Shown: positions 20,880 through 32,496 of the stretch, piece after piece
Numbering within the stretch: position 1 is the stretch's first letter
Layout: each line of letters opens with the position of its first letter
Assembly: GCA_003280995.1 (NCBI GenBank)
Contig: QCDG01000005.1
Coordinates: forward strand, 1 to 64,000
Direction: 5' to 3'
Source of the DNA: Prochlorococcus sp. AG-355-A09
GTDB lineage: Bacteria > Cyanobacteriota > Cyanobacteriia > PCC-6307 > Cyanobiaceae
Length of the DNA: 64,000 nt
The notes under the pieces: model-generated
The model's input: the letters and a program-made list of their open reading frames with translations, nothing else
Databases searched by the model: none
Told to the model about the DNA's origin: nothing
Made by a program: the position numbers and the translations under genes

Positions 20880-21924
20880 GAGACAACTCTTTTAAAATCA
20901 TAATAGCGTCTTCTTTAGGATCTTCAGAATTCATTAATTCCGAAACTAAGGCAAATTTTTTAAACCCATTTCTTTTTAAATATGAAATATTATTTGACTT
21001 GATTCCTCCAATAGCAAACCAAGGAATATTTAAATCCTTTGTTAATGTTTTGATATTTTCAATACCTAAAGGTTTTTTATTCTTTTTTGTTGTAGTTTCA
21101 AATACTGGCCCTATTCCTATGTAGTCACAACCATCGTTAAGAGCATTTGAAATATCAATTACATTATTTGCACTTATACCGATTATTTTTGAGTATCCTA
21201 ATAGTTTTCTTGCTGTTTTTAAGTCTAAATCGTCTTGTCCAAGATGAATTCCATCCGCGTTAGATGCTAGAGCTATATCAAGTCTATCGTTAACGATAAA
21301 CAAAGAATTATATCTTTTACATAGATTTTTAATCTGAATTGCTTCTTGTAGATGATCTTGATCAGTTCCCGTTTTAAATCTATGCTGAATAATTTTTACT
21401 CCCGCAATTAAAATCTCTTCTATTATTTCTAATAAATTGTCCTTTTGATCTGTGATTACGTATAAGTCATTTTCTTTTAAAATTTTCTCCGACTTCTTAC
21501 AATTGTTATAACTTAACAAGTCAATTTCAATTGTATAAATTTCATATCTAATTTCAGAAGCGATTTTTGAAAGCTCATGATTCTTCAGCCTTGAGAATTC
21601 TTCTATGACTCGTAATGCTTCTTGAACTCTGGCTGAATTAGAACTTATAATTTGCTCAGAAGTTTTTCTTTTGAATTGCTCTTGATGAGTCAATCCTTTA
21701 CATTTGTCCTCGATGTGATTTCTAGATTGTTTATAAACTTCTAAATGATTTTTTCCTAAAATTTGTCTAAAATTTTTTATCTTTTCAACATGTTTTTCTT
21801 TGCCTAGGCCAAATCTAGCCCAATCCTCTAATACTCTTAGTCCTTCTCTAGCTCTATCTAGATTAGCGTCAATAATTTGATAAATTCTTAAATCTTCAGA
21901 GTCTTTAGTATTGGAATTCGGCAT
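20869..21924 (-). CDS. thiE: Thiamine-phosphate synthase (N-terminally extended cyanobacterial type)
   Basis: C-terminal LYVITDQKDN...IQHRFKTG...FIVNDRLDIALASNADGIHLGQDDL...YIGIGPVFETTTKK; N-terminal ANLDRAREGLRVLEDWARF. Confidence 0.93.
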   Translation of the reverse strand: MPNSNTKDSEDLRIYQIIDANLDRAREGLRVLEDWARFGLGKEKHVEKIKNFRQILGKNHLEVYKQSRNHIEDKCKGLTHQEQFKRKTSEQIISSNSARVQEALRVIEEFSRLKNHELSKIASEIRYEIYTIEIDLLSYNNCKKSEKILKENDLYVITDQKDNLLEIIEEILIAGVKIIQHRFKTGTDQDHLQEAIQIKNLCKRYNSLFIVNDRLDIALASNADGIHLGQDDLDLKTARKLLGYSKIIGISANNVIDISNALNDGCDYIGIGPVFETTTKKNKKPLGIENIKTLTKDLNIPWFAIGGIKSNNISYLKRNGFKKFALVSELMNSEDPKEDAIMILKELSHEN

Positions 21925-21931
21925 TTGTAAT

Positions 21932-22855
21932 TTATTTTTTGTAGTTTTTAAAAATTTTCAGAGCATTATCTCTATCTTTTTTAATTTGATTAGAAAGTTG
22001 ATCTATATTTTTGAACTTGATTTGAGATCTAAGTTTTTCAACTGGTTCAACAGATAGATTTAAACCATATAGATCGATATCTTTATTTATTAAATGAACT
22101 TCAACTGCAGATGGCAATAAAGGATTAATTGTTGGTTGAGAGCCAAGATTCATAACTGATTCAATTTTTTTGTTGGAATTTTCTATGGTTGTCCAAGATG
22201 CGTAAACTCCTTCTCCAGGTAAAAATTTTCTGCCATCTATTTCAAGATTTGCGGTAGGCCATCCTATACTTTTTCCAATTCCTTTACCTTTAACAACCTT
22301 TCCATTAAAACTATAAGGCCTATTAAGAATTTTGAAAGCATTTTTCAGATCACTTTTTTCTAATAGATCTCTTATTCTACTGCTGCTGATTCTACCTTCC
22401 TGGTCTTCTAAAATTGGAATAATTTTTAGTTTAATATCCGTATCCTTAATCATATTTTTTATTGTATTTATATCTCCACTTCTTCTGAAACCAAATTTAA
22501 AATTAGCACCTACAGAAATGTTTTTTGCTTGTAATTGATTTATCAAAATATCTCTTACAAACCTTTCTGCACTTAATTTGGATAGTTCCATATCAAAAGG
22601 AATCAGAACTAATTGTTCAATCCCCAGATCTTCAAGAATAGATAGTTTTTCATTGGGGAGATCAAGTCTAAGACGCATCTCTTTGTAAAGAACTTCTCGG
22701 GGATGAGGCCAAAAGCTTGCAATTGTTGGTGTATATTGATTTTCTTCAACTACACTTTTTATTAATTGTCTGTGGCCAGCATGAAGGCCATCAAAACTTC
22801 CAATAGCTATTGAGGTAGGATTCTTAACTTCAGATGGCGATATTAAAGAGATCAA
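21932..22855 (-). CDS. ribF: Bifunctional riboflavin kinase/FAD synthetase
   Basis: AIGSFDGLHAGHRQLI, VGANFKFGFRRSGD, GRISSSRIRDLL, GKGIGKSIGWPTANL, PGEGVYASW. Confidence 0.95.
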   Translation of the reverse strand: MISLISPSEVKNPTSIAIGSFDGLHAGHRQLIKSVVEENQYTPTIASFWPHPREVLYKEMRLRLDLPNEKLSILEDLGIEQLVLIPFDMELSKLSAERFVRDILINQLQAKNISVGANFKFGFRRSGDINTIKNMIKDTDIKLKIIPILEDQEGRISSSRIRDLLEKSDLKNAFKILNRPYSFNGKVVKGKGIGKSIGWPTANLEIDGRKFLPGEGVYASWTTIENSNKKIESVMNLGSQPTINPLLPSAVEVHLINKDIDLYGLNLSVEPVEKLRSQIKFKNIDQLSNQIKKDRDNALKIFKNYKK

Positions 22856-22923
22856 AAGATTTCGTGCAATTTTATGATTTTAGTGGCAAATTTGGATTGA
22901 TTACAGTTTATTCAATCAAATGA

Positions 22924-23457
22924 ATGTCTGACAAAATGGATTTTCAGTCCCTTTCATTTGGAATGCGGCGCATTGGATGGATACGCTTTTGGGTTCAATC
23001 CATTTTAGGTGTTGTTGTCGCAGCTGTTTTGCTTTTTTCAAATGTTGTAAATAACAGCGAAGGACAGCTTGGCTTAGCTCCTGGTCTATCACTTACAACA
23101 ATATCCCTGATTTTACTACTTTTTAGTCTTTGGCAAGGTTGGTTAATAGTTAGAACAGGAAGAGCAATCGCAAGCAACGCAAGACCCTCAAGAGGACAAA
23201 CCGGTAAATTGATAAAAAGAGGTCTAATAGTTGATTTATTGGGAATTTTGTTTGGATTAATTGGATATCAAGCTCTTATGGGAGCCTTATTTATACAAGC
23301 ATCCTCTCAAACAACTGGACAATTGATAACAGCGACATCTGATATCCCAATTACTGGTCTTGAGATATTATCAGTTCTCAGTAACACACAAGTTATCGCT
23401 GCTCATTTTTTTGGACTTTGCTTTTCTTTATGGCTTTTAAGAAGGATTTACAAATGA
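22924..23457 (+). CDS. DUF3611-like membrane protein
   Basis: [33 protein letters not shown]...[41 protein letters not shown]. Confidence 0.65.
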   Translation: MSDKMDFQSLSFGMRRIGWIRFWVQSILGVVVAAVLLFSNVVNNSEGQLGLAPGLSLTTISLILLLFSLWQGWLIVRTGRAIASNARPSRGQTGKLIKRGLIVDLLGILFGLIGYQALMGALFIQASSQTTGQLITATSDIPITGLEILSVLSNTQVIAAHFFGLCFSLWLLRRIYK

Positions 23458-24246
23458 ATTATTAATTTTAGGTAAGTCATCGAAATTACCTCTCCAAAAT
23501 AAATCTGGTTCTACAGGTGTAAGAGATATTTTATTTTCTTGTATTTGAGATACATCGCTAGGCCAATTCTTAGGACCGTAACCTTTCGATTTAAGATCTA
23601 AAACAACCTCACCTGCTAACCAATAATAATCGTCACCCCTTGGGTCTTCCCTTTTGGAAAATTGATTTTTATATTTTCTTATCGATAATCTTGTCCAGGA
23701 TAATTCTTTTATCTTGTTTTTTTCGCAGGGGGGTATGTTCAAATTTAATAAAAGTGAAGCTGGCCAACTATCGTTAATTGCTTGTTCGACAATATTCATT
23801 GCAATTTCACCAGCAAATTCAAAATTCTTCCATTTAAAACTAGCAACACTTATTGCCATGGAGGGAACATTTTCTAAAGTACCTTCCATAGCTGCAGCGA
23901 CTGTGCCTGAACAAAAAATATCCGTCCCTAAATTGGGCCCGTGATTTATTCCAGACAGTACCAAATCAGGTTTATGATCCAAGAGTTCAGATAGTGCTAA
24001 TTTGACACAATCAGCAGGTGTGCCGGAACATCCCCAAGCTTCAATTCCTTCTCCAAATAATTCGTCAGCTCTTTCCACTCTTAATGGGGATTGTAAAGTA
24101 AGACCATGACCAGTGGCTGATCTTTCTTGGTCAGGACATACTACTTTTACCTTGTGTCCTCTTTTTTGGGCTGATTTTGCTAAAGCTCTTATCCCAGCTG
24201 CGAAAACACCATCATCATTGCTAATTAATATATTTAACGGTTTCAT
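23437..24246 (-). CDS. surE: 5'-nucleotidase SurE
   Basis: [80 protein letters not shown]. Confidence 0.96.
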   Translation of the reverse strand: MKPLNILISNDDGVFAAGIRALAKSAQKRGHKVKVVCPDQERSATGHGLTLQSPLRVERADELFGEGIEAWGCSGTPADCVKLALSELLDHKPDLVLSGINHGPNLGTDIFCSGTVAAAMEGTLENVPSMAISVASFKWKNFEFAGEIAMNIVEQAINDSWPASLLLNLNIPPCEKNKIKELSWTRLSIRKYKNQFSKREDPRGDDYYWLAGEVVLDLKSKGYGPKNWPSDVSQIQENKISLTPVEPDLFWRGNFDDLPKINNSFVNPS

Positions 24247-24314
24247 TAATCAAGACATTTTATTTATGGACAATATTTAAGTAAGATAAAGTAATACTTA
24301 TTTTTACTATATCA

Positions 24315-25322
24315 GTGGGTCAAATTGAATCATTAAGTCAAATTGAGGAAAAACTAAATTATCTTTCTCTAACAGCAAAAAACAATATAGATAATTCTAA
24401 TACTCATGAAGAACTGGATCAATTGAGAGTTTCCTTGCTAGGGAAAAAAGGTGATTTATCAAGTATTTTGAAAACAATGGGTCAATTATCTGCTACTGAT
24501 AGACCAATTATTGGCCAGAAGGCAAATTTAATAAAGATAAATTTGCAAGAACTAATAACTGAAAGAAAAAATAAACTAAACAGCGAAGCCTTAGATAAAA
24601 AGATTAAAGAAGAAAAAATTGATGTAACAATCCCTTCAATTGGAACACCCCCTGGGAATAAACATCCTTTGATTTCAACTCAAGATGAAATAATAGATAT
24701 TTTTTGTGGTTTAGGGTACTCAGTCGAAAGTGGACCTGAAATAGAAACTGATTTTTATAATTTTGAGTCTCTCAACATACCCAAAAATCATCCCGCAAGA
24801 GATATGCAGGATACTTTCTACTTAGATGAAAATCGACTTTTAAGGACCCATACTTCTCCTGTTCAGATAAGATACTTGGAGAAAAATCCTCCTCCAGTAA
24901 GAATCATTGCTCCCGGGAGAGTATATAGGCGAGATGCGGTAGATGCCACTCATTCCCCTGTATTTAATCAAGTTGAGGTTTTATGCATCGATCAAGACAT
25001 TAATTTTAGTCATTTAAGAGGAACAGTCCTTACATTTTTAAAAGCCTTTTTTGGAGATATCCCTGTAAGATTTAGAGCTAGTTATTTCCCATTTACTGAA
25101 CCTTCAGCAGAAGTAGACGTCCAGTGGAAAGGTAAATGGTTAGAAGTAATGGGTTGCGGAATGGTTGATCCAAAGGTCTTAGAAAAATTAGGAATAGATT
25201 CTGAGCGATGGACTGGTTTTGCAGCAGGATTAGGAGTTGAGAGATTTTGTATGGTGAGACATCAGATCGACGACATCAGAAAATTTTATACAAATGATAT
25301 TAGATTCTTAGAACAGTTCTAA
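24315..25322 (+). CDS. pheS: Phenylalanyl-tRNA synthetase alpha subunit
   Basis: [68 protein letters not shown] start. Confidence 0.97.
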   Translation: MGQIESLSQIEEKLNYLSLTAKNNIDNSNTHEELDQLRVSLLGKKGDLSSILKTMGQLSATDRPIIGQKANLIKINLQELITERKNKLNSEALDKKIKEEKIDVTIPSIGTPPGNKHPLISTQDEIIDIFCGLGYSVESGPEIETDFYNFESLNIPKNHPARDMQDTFYLDENRLLRTHTSPVQIRYLEKNPPPVRIIAPGRVYRRDAVDATHSPVFNQVEVLCIDQDINFSHLRGTVLTFLKAFFGDIPVRFRASYFPFTEPSAEVDVQWKGKWLEVMGCGMVDPKVLEKLGIDSERWTGFAAGLGVERFCMVRHQIDDIRKFYTNDIRFLEQF

Positions 25323-25393
25323 TAGTATTTAATTCTAAAATTAGGATTGTCCAACAAATTAGTTTAAAATAGTCCTAGTTTTAATTTTTTTGA

Positions 25394-26302
25394 TTGGTAC
25401 GTAAAGCAGGACTAATCGTTAATGATGGAAAGGAACTAGCTGTTCAAACTGCAACTTCTGTTCAACAAAAATTGGAAAAATCTAATTTTGAAGTTGTAAG
25501 AGTAAGTAGCTCTGGAGGCATGGTTGGTTTCGCAAATCCTGATCAACACGTTCGTCCTTTGGGATATACGAATTGTGTCCCCGAAGGTTTTGATTCATCA
25601 ATGGAATTTGCAATTGTTCTTGGCGGAGATGGGACTGTACTTTCTGCTGCAAGGCAAACGGCACCTGCTAAAATTCCAATTCTTACAATAAATACTGGCC
25701 ATTTAGGATTTCTTGCGGAAGCTTACTTATCTAACCTAGATGAGGCTATTGATAAAATAATTGCTGGAAATTGGGATATTGAAGAAAGAACTTGCTTTAT
25801 AATTAGTGTAATGAGGAATGATCAGAGGAGATGGGAGTCTCTTTGCCTTAATGAGATGGCTCTTCATAGAGAACCTCTAACAAGTATGTGTCACTTTGAA
25901 ATTTCTATAGGGCGACATGCTCCTGTGGATATTTCAGCTGATGGAGTAATTTTATCTACTCCAACTGGTTCTACCGCCTATTCTTTAAGTGCTGGAGGAC
26001 CAGTTATTACGCCTGATTGTCCAGTCGTGCAATTAACTCCGATTGCTCCACATTCTTTGGCATCTAGGGCATTGGTTTTTAATGATTCAGAGCCAGTAAC
26101 TGTTTTTCCTGCAACTCCTGAGAGGTTAGTAATGGTTGTTGATGGCAATGCGGGTTGTTATGTTTGGCCTGAAGATAGGGTTTTAATAAGAAAAAGTAAA
26201 CACTCAGTAAAATTTATTAGACTTGAAGATCACGAATTTTTTCAAGTTTTAAGAAATAAACTAGGTTGGGGTTTACCCCATGTGGCTAAACCTGACAAAT
26301 AA
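25394..26302 (+). CDS. nadK: NAD kinase
   Basis: [57 protein letters not shown]. Confidence 0.95.
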   Translation: MVRKAGLIVNDGKELAVQTATSVQQKLEKSNFEVVRVSSSGGMVGFANPDQHVRPLGYTNCVPEGFDSSMEFAIVLGGDGTVLSAARQTAPAKIPILTINTGHLGFLAEAYLSNLDEAIDKIIAGNWDIEERTCFIISVMRNDQRRWESLCLNEMALHREPLTSMCHFEISIGRHAPVDISADGVILSTPTGSTAYSLSAGGPVITPDCPVVQLTPIAPHSLASRALVFNDSEPVTVFPATPERLVMVVDGNAGCYVWPEDRVLIRKSKHSVKFIRLEDHEFFQVLRNKLGWGLPHVAKPDK

Positions 26303-26315
26303 CAATTACTAGAAT

Positions 26316-27590
26316 TTATTTTTTTCCTTTTAATAGAAAAACAGGATTATTTGGTTCTAGTCTCATTCCCTCAGCAATACTTAAGCTTTTATAGGTCTGA
26401 ATCAAATCCAAATTTGTTTTGAAATTTTTATGTTCTAATTCCTCTTTCAATTCTTTAATAGTTTGAATATTAATTATTGGGATAACGATAATGTCTCCAA
26501 AATCCATACCTGGTGCTAGTTTATTAATAATCTGGAGTTTAGTTTTTTTATCGCATCCTCCAATTATTAATCTATTAGGTTTCTCAAGAGAACTTAAATT
26601 ATTCATATTCAAGGTGTAATTTATGTCTTCCTCAAAAATAAATTTTGGTTTAACATCAAGCCTCTTCGAGTTTTCTAGTATTAATTCTTTTGAGCCAATC
26701 CTTTTATCGATACAAAACAAATCCAAATTAGGCCTTAACTTTAGTGCCTCTAGACCAATTGACCCACAACCTGCTCCTATATCCCAGATTACACCATTTC
26801 TTGGGAGCTCTAAAGCAGCTAATATTTGAACGCGAACCTCTCTTTTAGTTAATAAGTTTGGTCTATCATCAAAAGTCTTAAAAATATGGTCACTGATTCC
26901 GAAAAGAGGGAGATTATTATTTGAGTAATTTGTCTTTGTTTTTGTAAGAACAACAATGTTCAAACTTGATATATCAGATGGTAATGATTCTTTAAGATTT
27001 AACTTTCTTATCTTTTCATTCTCGAAGCCAATCTCTTCACAGAGCCAAAAATCATATAAGTCAATAAGATTTAATTCTGATAAGTTTTTTTTGATTATTT
27101 CTAAACTTTTGTTATTTGAATCTGTAATAATAGCCAAACTTGAAGGTTTTGTTTTAAGAGCCTCTACTAACCTATTCGAATCTCTGCCGTGAATACTCAC
27201 ATTAACAGTATCTTGCCATGGGATCTTTAACTTACTAAATGCTAATTGAATACAAGTATTTGAAGGGTAGAAACTTAATTCATCTTTTGAAAAATTTTCT
27301 AGTAGTATTCTCCCAATGCCAAACCAAAGTGGATCTCCTCTCGAAATTAAAATAACATCAGTTTTTTGAGATTTAAGCCAGTTAACAAGTTCCTTATTAC
27401 TATTGCTCGAAAAAAATAATTTCTTTTTTTCTAAACCATTTTCGCTCCATGATTTTATTTCTTCAAAATATGAATTTGGAACTGCAATAGAAACTGTCTC
27501 TTGAAATAGATTTTGTAATTTGAAAGATAGATCCTTAAATTTATAAGAATTAATTCCTATTACATGAATTTTTCTTTTTTTTTCAGTCAT
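26316..27590 (-). CDS. cobL: Precorrin-6Y C5,15-methyltransferase (decarboxylating), CbiE/CbiT fusion
   Basis: LISRGDPLWFGIGRIL, ISDHIFKTFDDRPNLLTKREVRVQILAALELPRNGVIWDIGAGCGSIGLEALKLRP. Confidence 0.9.
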   Translation of the reverse strand: MTEKKRKIHVIGINSYKFKDLSFKLQNLFQETVSIAVPNSYFEEIKSWSENGLEKKKLFFSSNSNKELVNWLKSQKTDVILISRGDPLWFGIGRILLENFSKDELSFYPSNTCIQLAFSKLKIPWQDTVNVSIHGRDSNRLVEALKTKPSSLAIITDSNNKSLEIIKKNLSELNLIDLYDFWLCEEIGFENEKIRKLNLKESLPSDISSLNIVVLTKTKTNYSNNNLPLFGISDHIFKTFDDRPNLLTKREVRVQILAALELPRNGVIWDIGAGCGSIGLEALKLRPNLDLFCIDKRIGSKELILENSKRLDVKPKFIFEEDINYTLNMNNLSSLEKPNRLIIGGCDKKTKLQIINKLAPGMDFGDIIVIPIINIQTIKELKEELEHKNFKTNLDLIQTYKSLSIAEGMRLEPNNPVFLLKGKK

Positions 27591-27619
27591 GAATATTCAA
27601 TTAAAAGAGTCTTATCTAT

Positions 27620-27925
27620 TTGAATGTTTTATTAAATTATCTTATGATTGTTCGAGCTTTCATAATAAATCAATTGTCTGAAAGGAGAAAGAGATTGCAT
27701 GATTTACTGTTAACTCTAATTAATAAAGATAGTGAGTTTGAGTTAATTGAAGAAGATTCTAGTGATTTAACATCTAGCTATTCTGAAAAAGACACTTTGA
27801 ATTTATCTCGAGTTATAGAAAAAAATCGTAAAATAATTAAAAGATATCAAGCTATTGTAAGAACAGCTGTAACTCTAGATGCCCTGATGGATTCTGAAAA
27901 TGAAGAAAATTACAAAATCAAATAA
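27620..27925 (+). CDS. Conserved hypothetical (start codon uncertain)
   Basis: Intact ORF; start may be the internal ATG (MIVRAFIINQLSERRKRLHDLLLTL). Confidence 0.5.
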   Translation: MNVLLNYLMIVRAFIINQLSERRKRLHDLLLTLINKDSEFELIEEDSSDLTSSYSEKDTLNLSRVIEKNRKIIKRYQAIVRTAVTLDALMDSENEENYKIK

Positions 27926-28400
27926 AAATATTTTTTTTAAAGGAATATTTGCTTTATTTTTACTAATATCCTTTATTTTTAACCCATTAAAAGTATTTGC
28001 GGAAGTTGCAGAAACAGAAATAAATGGGGAATTCATAAATGCTAGTAGTGAGTTTTTAAGGGACTTGGACTTTGAAACTTGGCAATTAGTGGCTTACAAA
28101 TCACCTCTTTTTGAAAATAAGTTAATCTTGAGGGTAATAGGTTATCCGGGAAACCTTAGGATTGATCATCCCACTGAATTAAGGGTGGAATCAGGAAGGA
28201 AACAGTGGGTTTTAGATGATAAAACATTACTTAATGTGGAATTAGCAAATGATGGAAGACAAGCTGCTGCAGAATTTGATCTTAATGAACTTATTCAAAA
28301 CATCGAAAAAAATAGACCGTTGAGATTATCTTTACCAGGTGTTTTTTCAGAGTTACCTGTACCTCCTTTTCTGGTTAAAGAATGGAGAACACTCAGTTGA
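27900..28400 (+). CDS. DUF3122-like exported protein
   Basis: N-terminal signal-like segment, FETWQLVAYKSPLFENKLILRVIGYPGNLRIDHPTELRV. Confidence 0.6.
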   Translation: MKKITKSNKNIFFKGIFALFLLISFIFNPLKVFAEVAETEINGEFINASSEFLRDLDFETWQLVAYKSPLFENKLILRVIGYPGNLRIDHPTELRVESGRKQWVLDDKTLLNVELANDGRQAAAEFDLNELIQNIEKNRPLRLSLPGVFSELPVPPFLVKEWRTLS

Positions 28401-28415
28401 TTATTAATAGAGGAG

Positions 28416-29510
28416 ATGTCTGAAAACATTATAAGCCATGCAAGATGGATGAAAAGAGCGATCTTTTTGGCTTCTTTAGGCAAAAATACAACGAGTCCTA
28501 ACCCTAGGGTGGGAGCAGTGATAATTGATAAGAATGGGAAGCTCATTGCAGAAGGATTTCATTACAAGGCTGGTATGCCCCATGCTGAAGCGATGGCTTT
28601 TAATAATCTAAAAAAAGATGCTAGAGGTGGGTCAATTTATGTAAATCTAGAACCTTGCTGTCACCAGGGTAGAACACCTCCATGTGTAGATAAGGTGATA
28701 TCCTCTGGGATAAAAAAGGCTTATATATCTATTGAAGATCCTGATGTAAGAGTCTCTGGTAAAGGTATTAAGTTGCTAAAAGAAGCTGGAATACAAGTTC
28801 ACTTAGGATTATGTAAAAGGGAATCCTTAGATTTAAATAAGGCTTTCATTCATAGGAATATTACTAAAAAGGCATTTGGTGTTTTCAAATGGGCAATGAG
28901 TATTGATGGAAGAATAGCTTTAAAAAATGGAAAAAGTAAATGGATTACTAATGAAGAATCAAGGGCATTAGTACACTCTTTTAGAGCAGAATTTGATGCA
29001 TTAATCATTGGTGGAAACACATTAAGAATAGATAATCCTCTATTGACTACAAGAGGTTTAAAAAATCCTGAGCCTTTGCGAGTTGTCTTTACAAAAAGTT
29101 TAGACCTGCCAACAAAATCTAATCTTTGGGATTGTAATAAGGCAAAAACAATAGTTATTTATGATTCTTCTACAGCAAATGAAAAATATCTCACTAGGAT
29201 CCCAAAGTGTGTTGAAGTTGAAAGAGTATCATCAGATAATCCAGAGTTGATTTCAAAAATACTTGCTAAAAGGGGGTGTAATAAAGTTTTGTGGGAATGT
29301 GGTCCTCGATTGGCTACTGCCGCTATTAAATCTAATTGTATTCAGGAAATTATAACTTTTATTGCTCCAAAAATTTTAGGCGGAGAAAATAGCATGAATC
29401 CCCTTGGGGATTTTGATTTTGGAGAAATGCATGAAATTATTAAATTAGGCGAATCTCAGCTTAGTTTGATTGGAAATGATATGTGTGTTAAGAGTTCATT
29501 CAAAAATTAA
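28416..29510 (+). CDS. ribD: Riboflavin biosynthesis deaminase/reductase
   Basis: TSPNPRVGAVIIDKNGKLIAEGFHYKAGMPHAEAMA, YVNLEPCCHQGRTPPCVD, KWAMSIDGRIAL. Confidence 0.97.
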   Translation: MSENIISHARWMKRAIFLASLGKNTTSPNPRVGAVIIDKNGKLIAEGFHYKAGMPHAEAMAFNNLKKDARGGSIYVNLEPCCHQGRTPPCVDKVISSGIKKAYISIEDPDVRVSGKGIKLLKEAGIQVHLGLCKRESLDLNKAFIHRNITKKAFGVFKWAMSIDGRIALKNGKSKWITNEESRALVHSFRAEFDALIIGGNTLRIDNPLLTTRGLKNPEPLRVVFTKSLDLPTKSNLWDCNKAKTIVIYDSSTANEKYLTRIPKCVEVERVSSDNPELISKILAKRGCNKVLWECGPRLATAAIKSNCIQEIITFIAPKILGGENSMNPLGDFDFGEMHEIIKLGESQLSLIGNDMCVKSSFKN

Positions 29511-29540
29511 TTTTTTAAGATATTTTTTATGGGTCAAAGT

Positions 29541-29550
29541 ACCGTACGGT
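29541..29550. promoter_or_regulatory. 10-bp perfect palindrome ACCGTACGGT upstream of ftsH, flanked by GGGT...ACCC
   Basis: gggtcaaagtACCGTACGGTtcttacccc in ribD-ftsH intergenic. Confidence 0.4.
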
Positions 29551-29613
29551 TCTTACCCCAAAAAAACAATACAGATACGGAAATTGTTGGATTAGTTTAT
29601 AATAAGTTCAAAA

Positions 29614-31488
29614 TTGATCACAATTATGCCAATAAGACAAGACGATAATCAACCTAATAGAAGATTTGGAATTGTAAATATCATCTTGATAGGAGTTGGA
29701 GCACTACTTTTATTTAGTAGCCTTTTCCCTAATCAAAATATGCAAATCCCTAGGGTTCCTTACTCATTATTTATTGATCAAGTTAATGATGGAGAGGTAA
29801 AGAGAGCATACATTACTCAAGAACAAATCAGATATGAGTTAAATGGAGCTGAAGAGGGCGCACCTTCAGTGTTAGCAACGACCCCAATTTTTGATATGGA
29901 TCTACCCCAAAGGTTAGAAAGTAAAGGTGTGGAATTCGCTGCTGCTCCTCCAAAGAAACCTAATTTCTTTTCAACCATCTTGAGCTGGGTTGTTCCTCCT
30001 CTAATCTTTATCCTTGTTTTACAATTTTTTGCTAGAAGAAGCATGGGAGGCGGGGGTGCTCAAGGAGCTCTTAGTTTTACCAAAAGCAAAGCAAAAGTTT
30101 ATGTTCCAGATGACGAATCAAAAGTGACATTTTCTGATGTCGCTGGAGTTGATGAAGCTAAGGATGAATTAACAGAAATTGTAGATTTTTTAAAGAAACC
30201 TGAAAGATATACAGATATCGGCGCTCGAATACCAAAAGGAGTTCTTCTTGTAGGCCCTCCAGGAACTGGAAAAACTCTTCTATCAAAAGCTGTTGCGGGA
30301 GAGGCAGAAGTACCCTTCTTTATTATTTCAGGCTCTGAATTCGTAGAGCTTTTTGTTGGTGCAGGTGCTGCAAGAGTTAGAGATTTATTTGAACAAGCTA
30401 AGAAAAAAGCTCCTTGCATTATTTTTATTGATGAATTAGATGCTATTGGTAAAAGTCGTTCAGGATCAATGGGTGTTGTTGGTGGAAATGACGAGAGAGA
30501 ACAAACTCTTAATCAGTTACTTACTGAGATGGATGGATTTGCTTCAGCTGATAAACCAGTCATTGTTCTCGCAGCAACAAACCAACCAGAGGTTCTTGAT
30601 GCTGCCTTACTTAGACCTGGAAGATTCGACAGGCAAGTATTAGTCGATAGACCTGATTTGTCTGGAAGAAAAACAATTCTAGAAATTTATACAAAAAAAG
30701 TTAAATTAGCAGAATCAATTGACTTGGATTCAATTGCACAAGCGACAAGTGGTTTTGCTGGAGCTGATTTAGCTAACATGGTAAATGAGGCTGCTTTACT
30801 TGCGGCTAGAGCTAAAAGGAAAAGTGTAGAACAACAAGATTTAAGCGAAGCTATTGAGAGAGTTGTAGCTGGTTTAGAGAAGAAAAGTAGAGTCCTTCAG
30901 GATGATGAAAAGAAAGTTGTTGCTTATCACGAAGTTGGTCACGCAATCGTGGGTCATCTGATGCCAGGAGGATCGAAAGTTGCAAAAATTTCAATTGTTC
31001 CAAGAGGTATGAGTGCTTTGGGTTACACACTTCAACTCCCTACAGAAGAAAGATTTTTAAATTCTAAAGAAGAATTAAAAGGTCAAATTGCAACACTCTT
31101 AGGGGGGAGGTCAGCAGAAGAGGTGGTATTTGGAAAAATAACCACTGGAGCTTCAAACGATCTCCAAAGAGCAACAGATATAGCGGAACAAATGGTAGGA
31201 ACTTTTGGAATGAGTGATATTCTTGGCCCATTAGCTTACGACAAGCAGGGCGGTGGACAGTTCCTTGGTAATGGTAATAATCCCAGAAGATCAGTCAGTG
31301 ATGCTACAGCTCAAGCGATAGATAAGGAAGTTAGAGATCTCGTTGATGATGCACATGAAACTGCATTGAATATTTTAAGAAATAATTTACCCTTGCTTGA
31401 ATCAATATCTCAAAAAATCCTTCAAGAAGAGGTTATAGAGGGTGAAGATTTAAAGAATTTGCTTGCAGAAAGCAAGATGCCTGCGTAG
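29614..31488 (+). CDS. ftsH: ATP-dependent zinc metalloprotease FtsH
   Basis: [53 protein letters not shown]. Confidence 0.98.
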   Translation: MITIMPIRQDDNQPNRRFGIVNIILIGVGALLLFSSLFPNQNMQIPRVPYSLFIDQVNDGEVKRAYITQEQIRYELNGAEEGAPSVLATTPIFDMDLPQRLESKGVEFAAAPPKKPNFFSTILSWVVPPLIFILVLQFFARRSMGGGGAQGALSFTKSKAKVYVPDDESKVTFSDVAGVDEAKDELTEIVDFLKKPERYTDIGARIPKGVLLVGPPGTGKTLLSKAVAGEAEVPFFIISGSEFVELFVGAGAARVRDLFEQAKKKAPCIIFIDELDAIGKSRSGSMGVVGGNDEREQTLNQLLTEMDGFASADKPVIVLAATNQPEVLDAALLRPGRFDRQVLVDRPDLSGRKTILEIYTKKVKLAESIDLDSIAQATSGFAGADLANMVNEAALLAARAKRKSVEQQDLSEAIERVVAGLEKKSRVLQDDEKKVVAYHEVGHAIVGHLMPGGSKVAKISIVPRGMSALGYTLQLPTEERFLNSKEELKGQIATLLGGRSAEEVVFGKITTGASNDLQRATDIAEQMVGTFGMSDILGPLAYDKQGGGQFLGNGNNPRRSVSDATAQAIDKEVRDLVDDAHETALNILRNNLPLLESISQKILQEEVIEGEDLKNLLAESKMPA

Positions 31489-31514
31489 TAGAATTTAATC
31501 CCCTTAAATAGAAA

Positions 31515-32441
31515 TTGATGATAAAAGTCAATAAGCTTGTTAACAAAAATTTTTTATCTAGCTTCGATATTTCAATTCAAGAAGCGCATCATATTTTAGA
31601 ACTTGCAAAAAACTTTAAGAACAAAGATTTGAATATTAACCGCGAAGGTAAAGTTTTAGGATTGATTTTTGATAAGTCATCAACTAGAACAAGAGTTAGT
31701 TTTCAAGTTGCCATGGCAAGATTAGGAGGTACTACTGTAGATTTAAATCCAACTACATCCCAAATTGGGAGAGGGGAGCCTGTTAGAGATACAGCAAGGG
31801 TTTTAAGTAGATATTGTGACGTTTTAGCAATAAGAACTTTTAAACAATCAGTTTTGGAAGAATATGCAAAATGGGCAACTATTCCTGTAATAAATGCACT
31901 TACTGATTTAGAACATCCTTGCCAAGCATTAGCAGATTTCTTGACTATAAAAGAAGAATTTGGAGAGTTAAAGGGTAAAGTACTGTCATATATTGGAGAT
32001 GGAAACAATGTTGCTAATTCCCTAATTATATGTGGAGCTTTATTAGGAGTAGAGGTCAGAATTGCATGCCCAAAAGGTTACGAACCAAATTCTTTTTTAA
32101 TAGATAAAGCTCGCAAAATTAACGATAATAAAAGTTTATTGAAAATCACTAATGACCCGTCTTACGCATGTTTAGGTGCTAATGTTTTGTATACCGATGT
32201 TTGGTCTTCTATGGGTGAGGAAAATCAAAAGGAGCAGAAAGATAAAGAATTTAAAGGCTTTACCATTGATTCAAATTTTTTAAGTAAAGCTGCTAAAGAT
32301 GCAATTGTGTTGCATTGCTTACCAGCTTACAGAGATAAAGAAATCACTGATGCAGTAATTGAAAGTAAAAACAGCAGGATTTTTGATCAAGCAGAAAATA
32401 GAATGCATGTGCAGCAAGCACTTTTATCATGTCTTCTTTAA
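31515..32441 (+). CDS. argF: Ornithine carbamoyltransferase
   Basis: FDKSSTRTRVSFQVAMARLGG, EHPCQALADFLTI, YIGDGNNVANSL, LHCLPAYRDKEI. Confidence 0.97.
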   Translation: MMIKVNKLVNKNFLSSFDISIQEAHHILELAKNFKNKDLNINREGKVLGLIFDKSSTRTRVSFQVAMARLGGTTVDLNPTTSQIGRGEPVRDTARVLSRYCDVLAIRTFKQSVLEEYAKWATIPVINALTDLEHPCQALADFLTIKEEFGELKGKVLSYIGDGNNVANSLIICGALLGVEVRIACPKGYEPNSFLIDKARKINDNKSLLKITNDPSYACLGANVLYTDVWSSMGEENQKEQKDKEFKGFTIDSNFLSKAAKDAIVLHCLPAYRDKEITDAVIESKNSRIFDQAENRMHVQQALLSCLL

Positions 32442-32469
32442 GTACTTGCAAAATAGATAAAAAGCAGGT

Positions 32470-32493
32470 ACAAATGTATTAGAGTACATTTGT
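32470..32493. promoter_or_regulatory. Perfect 9-bp inverted repeat immediately 5' of lexA; candidate LexA/SOS operator
   Basis: ACAAATGTA-ttagag-TACATTTGT ending 3 nt before the lexA ATG; includes GGTACAAATGTATT, close to cyanobacterial SOS-box-like RGTACNNNDGTWC. Confidence 0.5.
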
Positions 32494-32496
32494 TTT

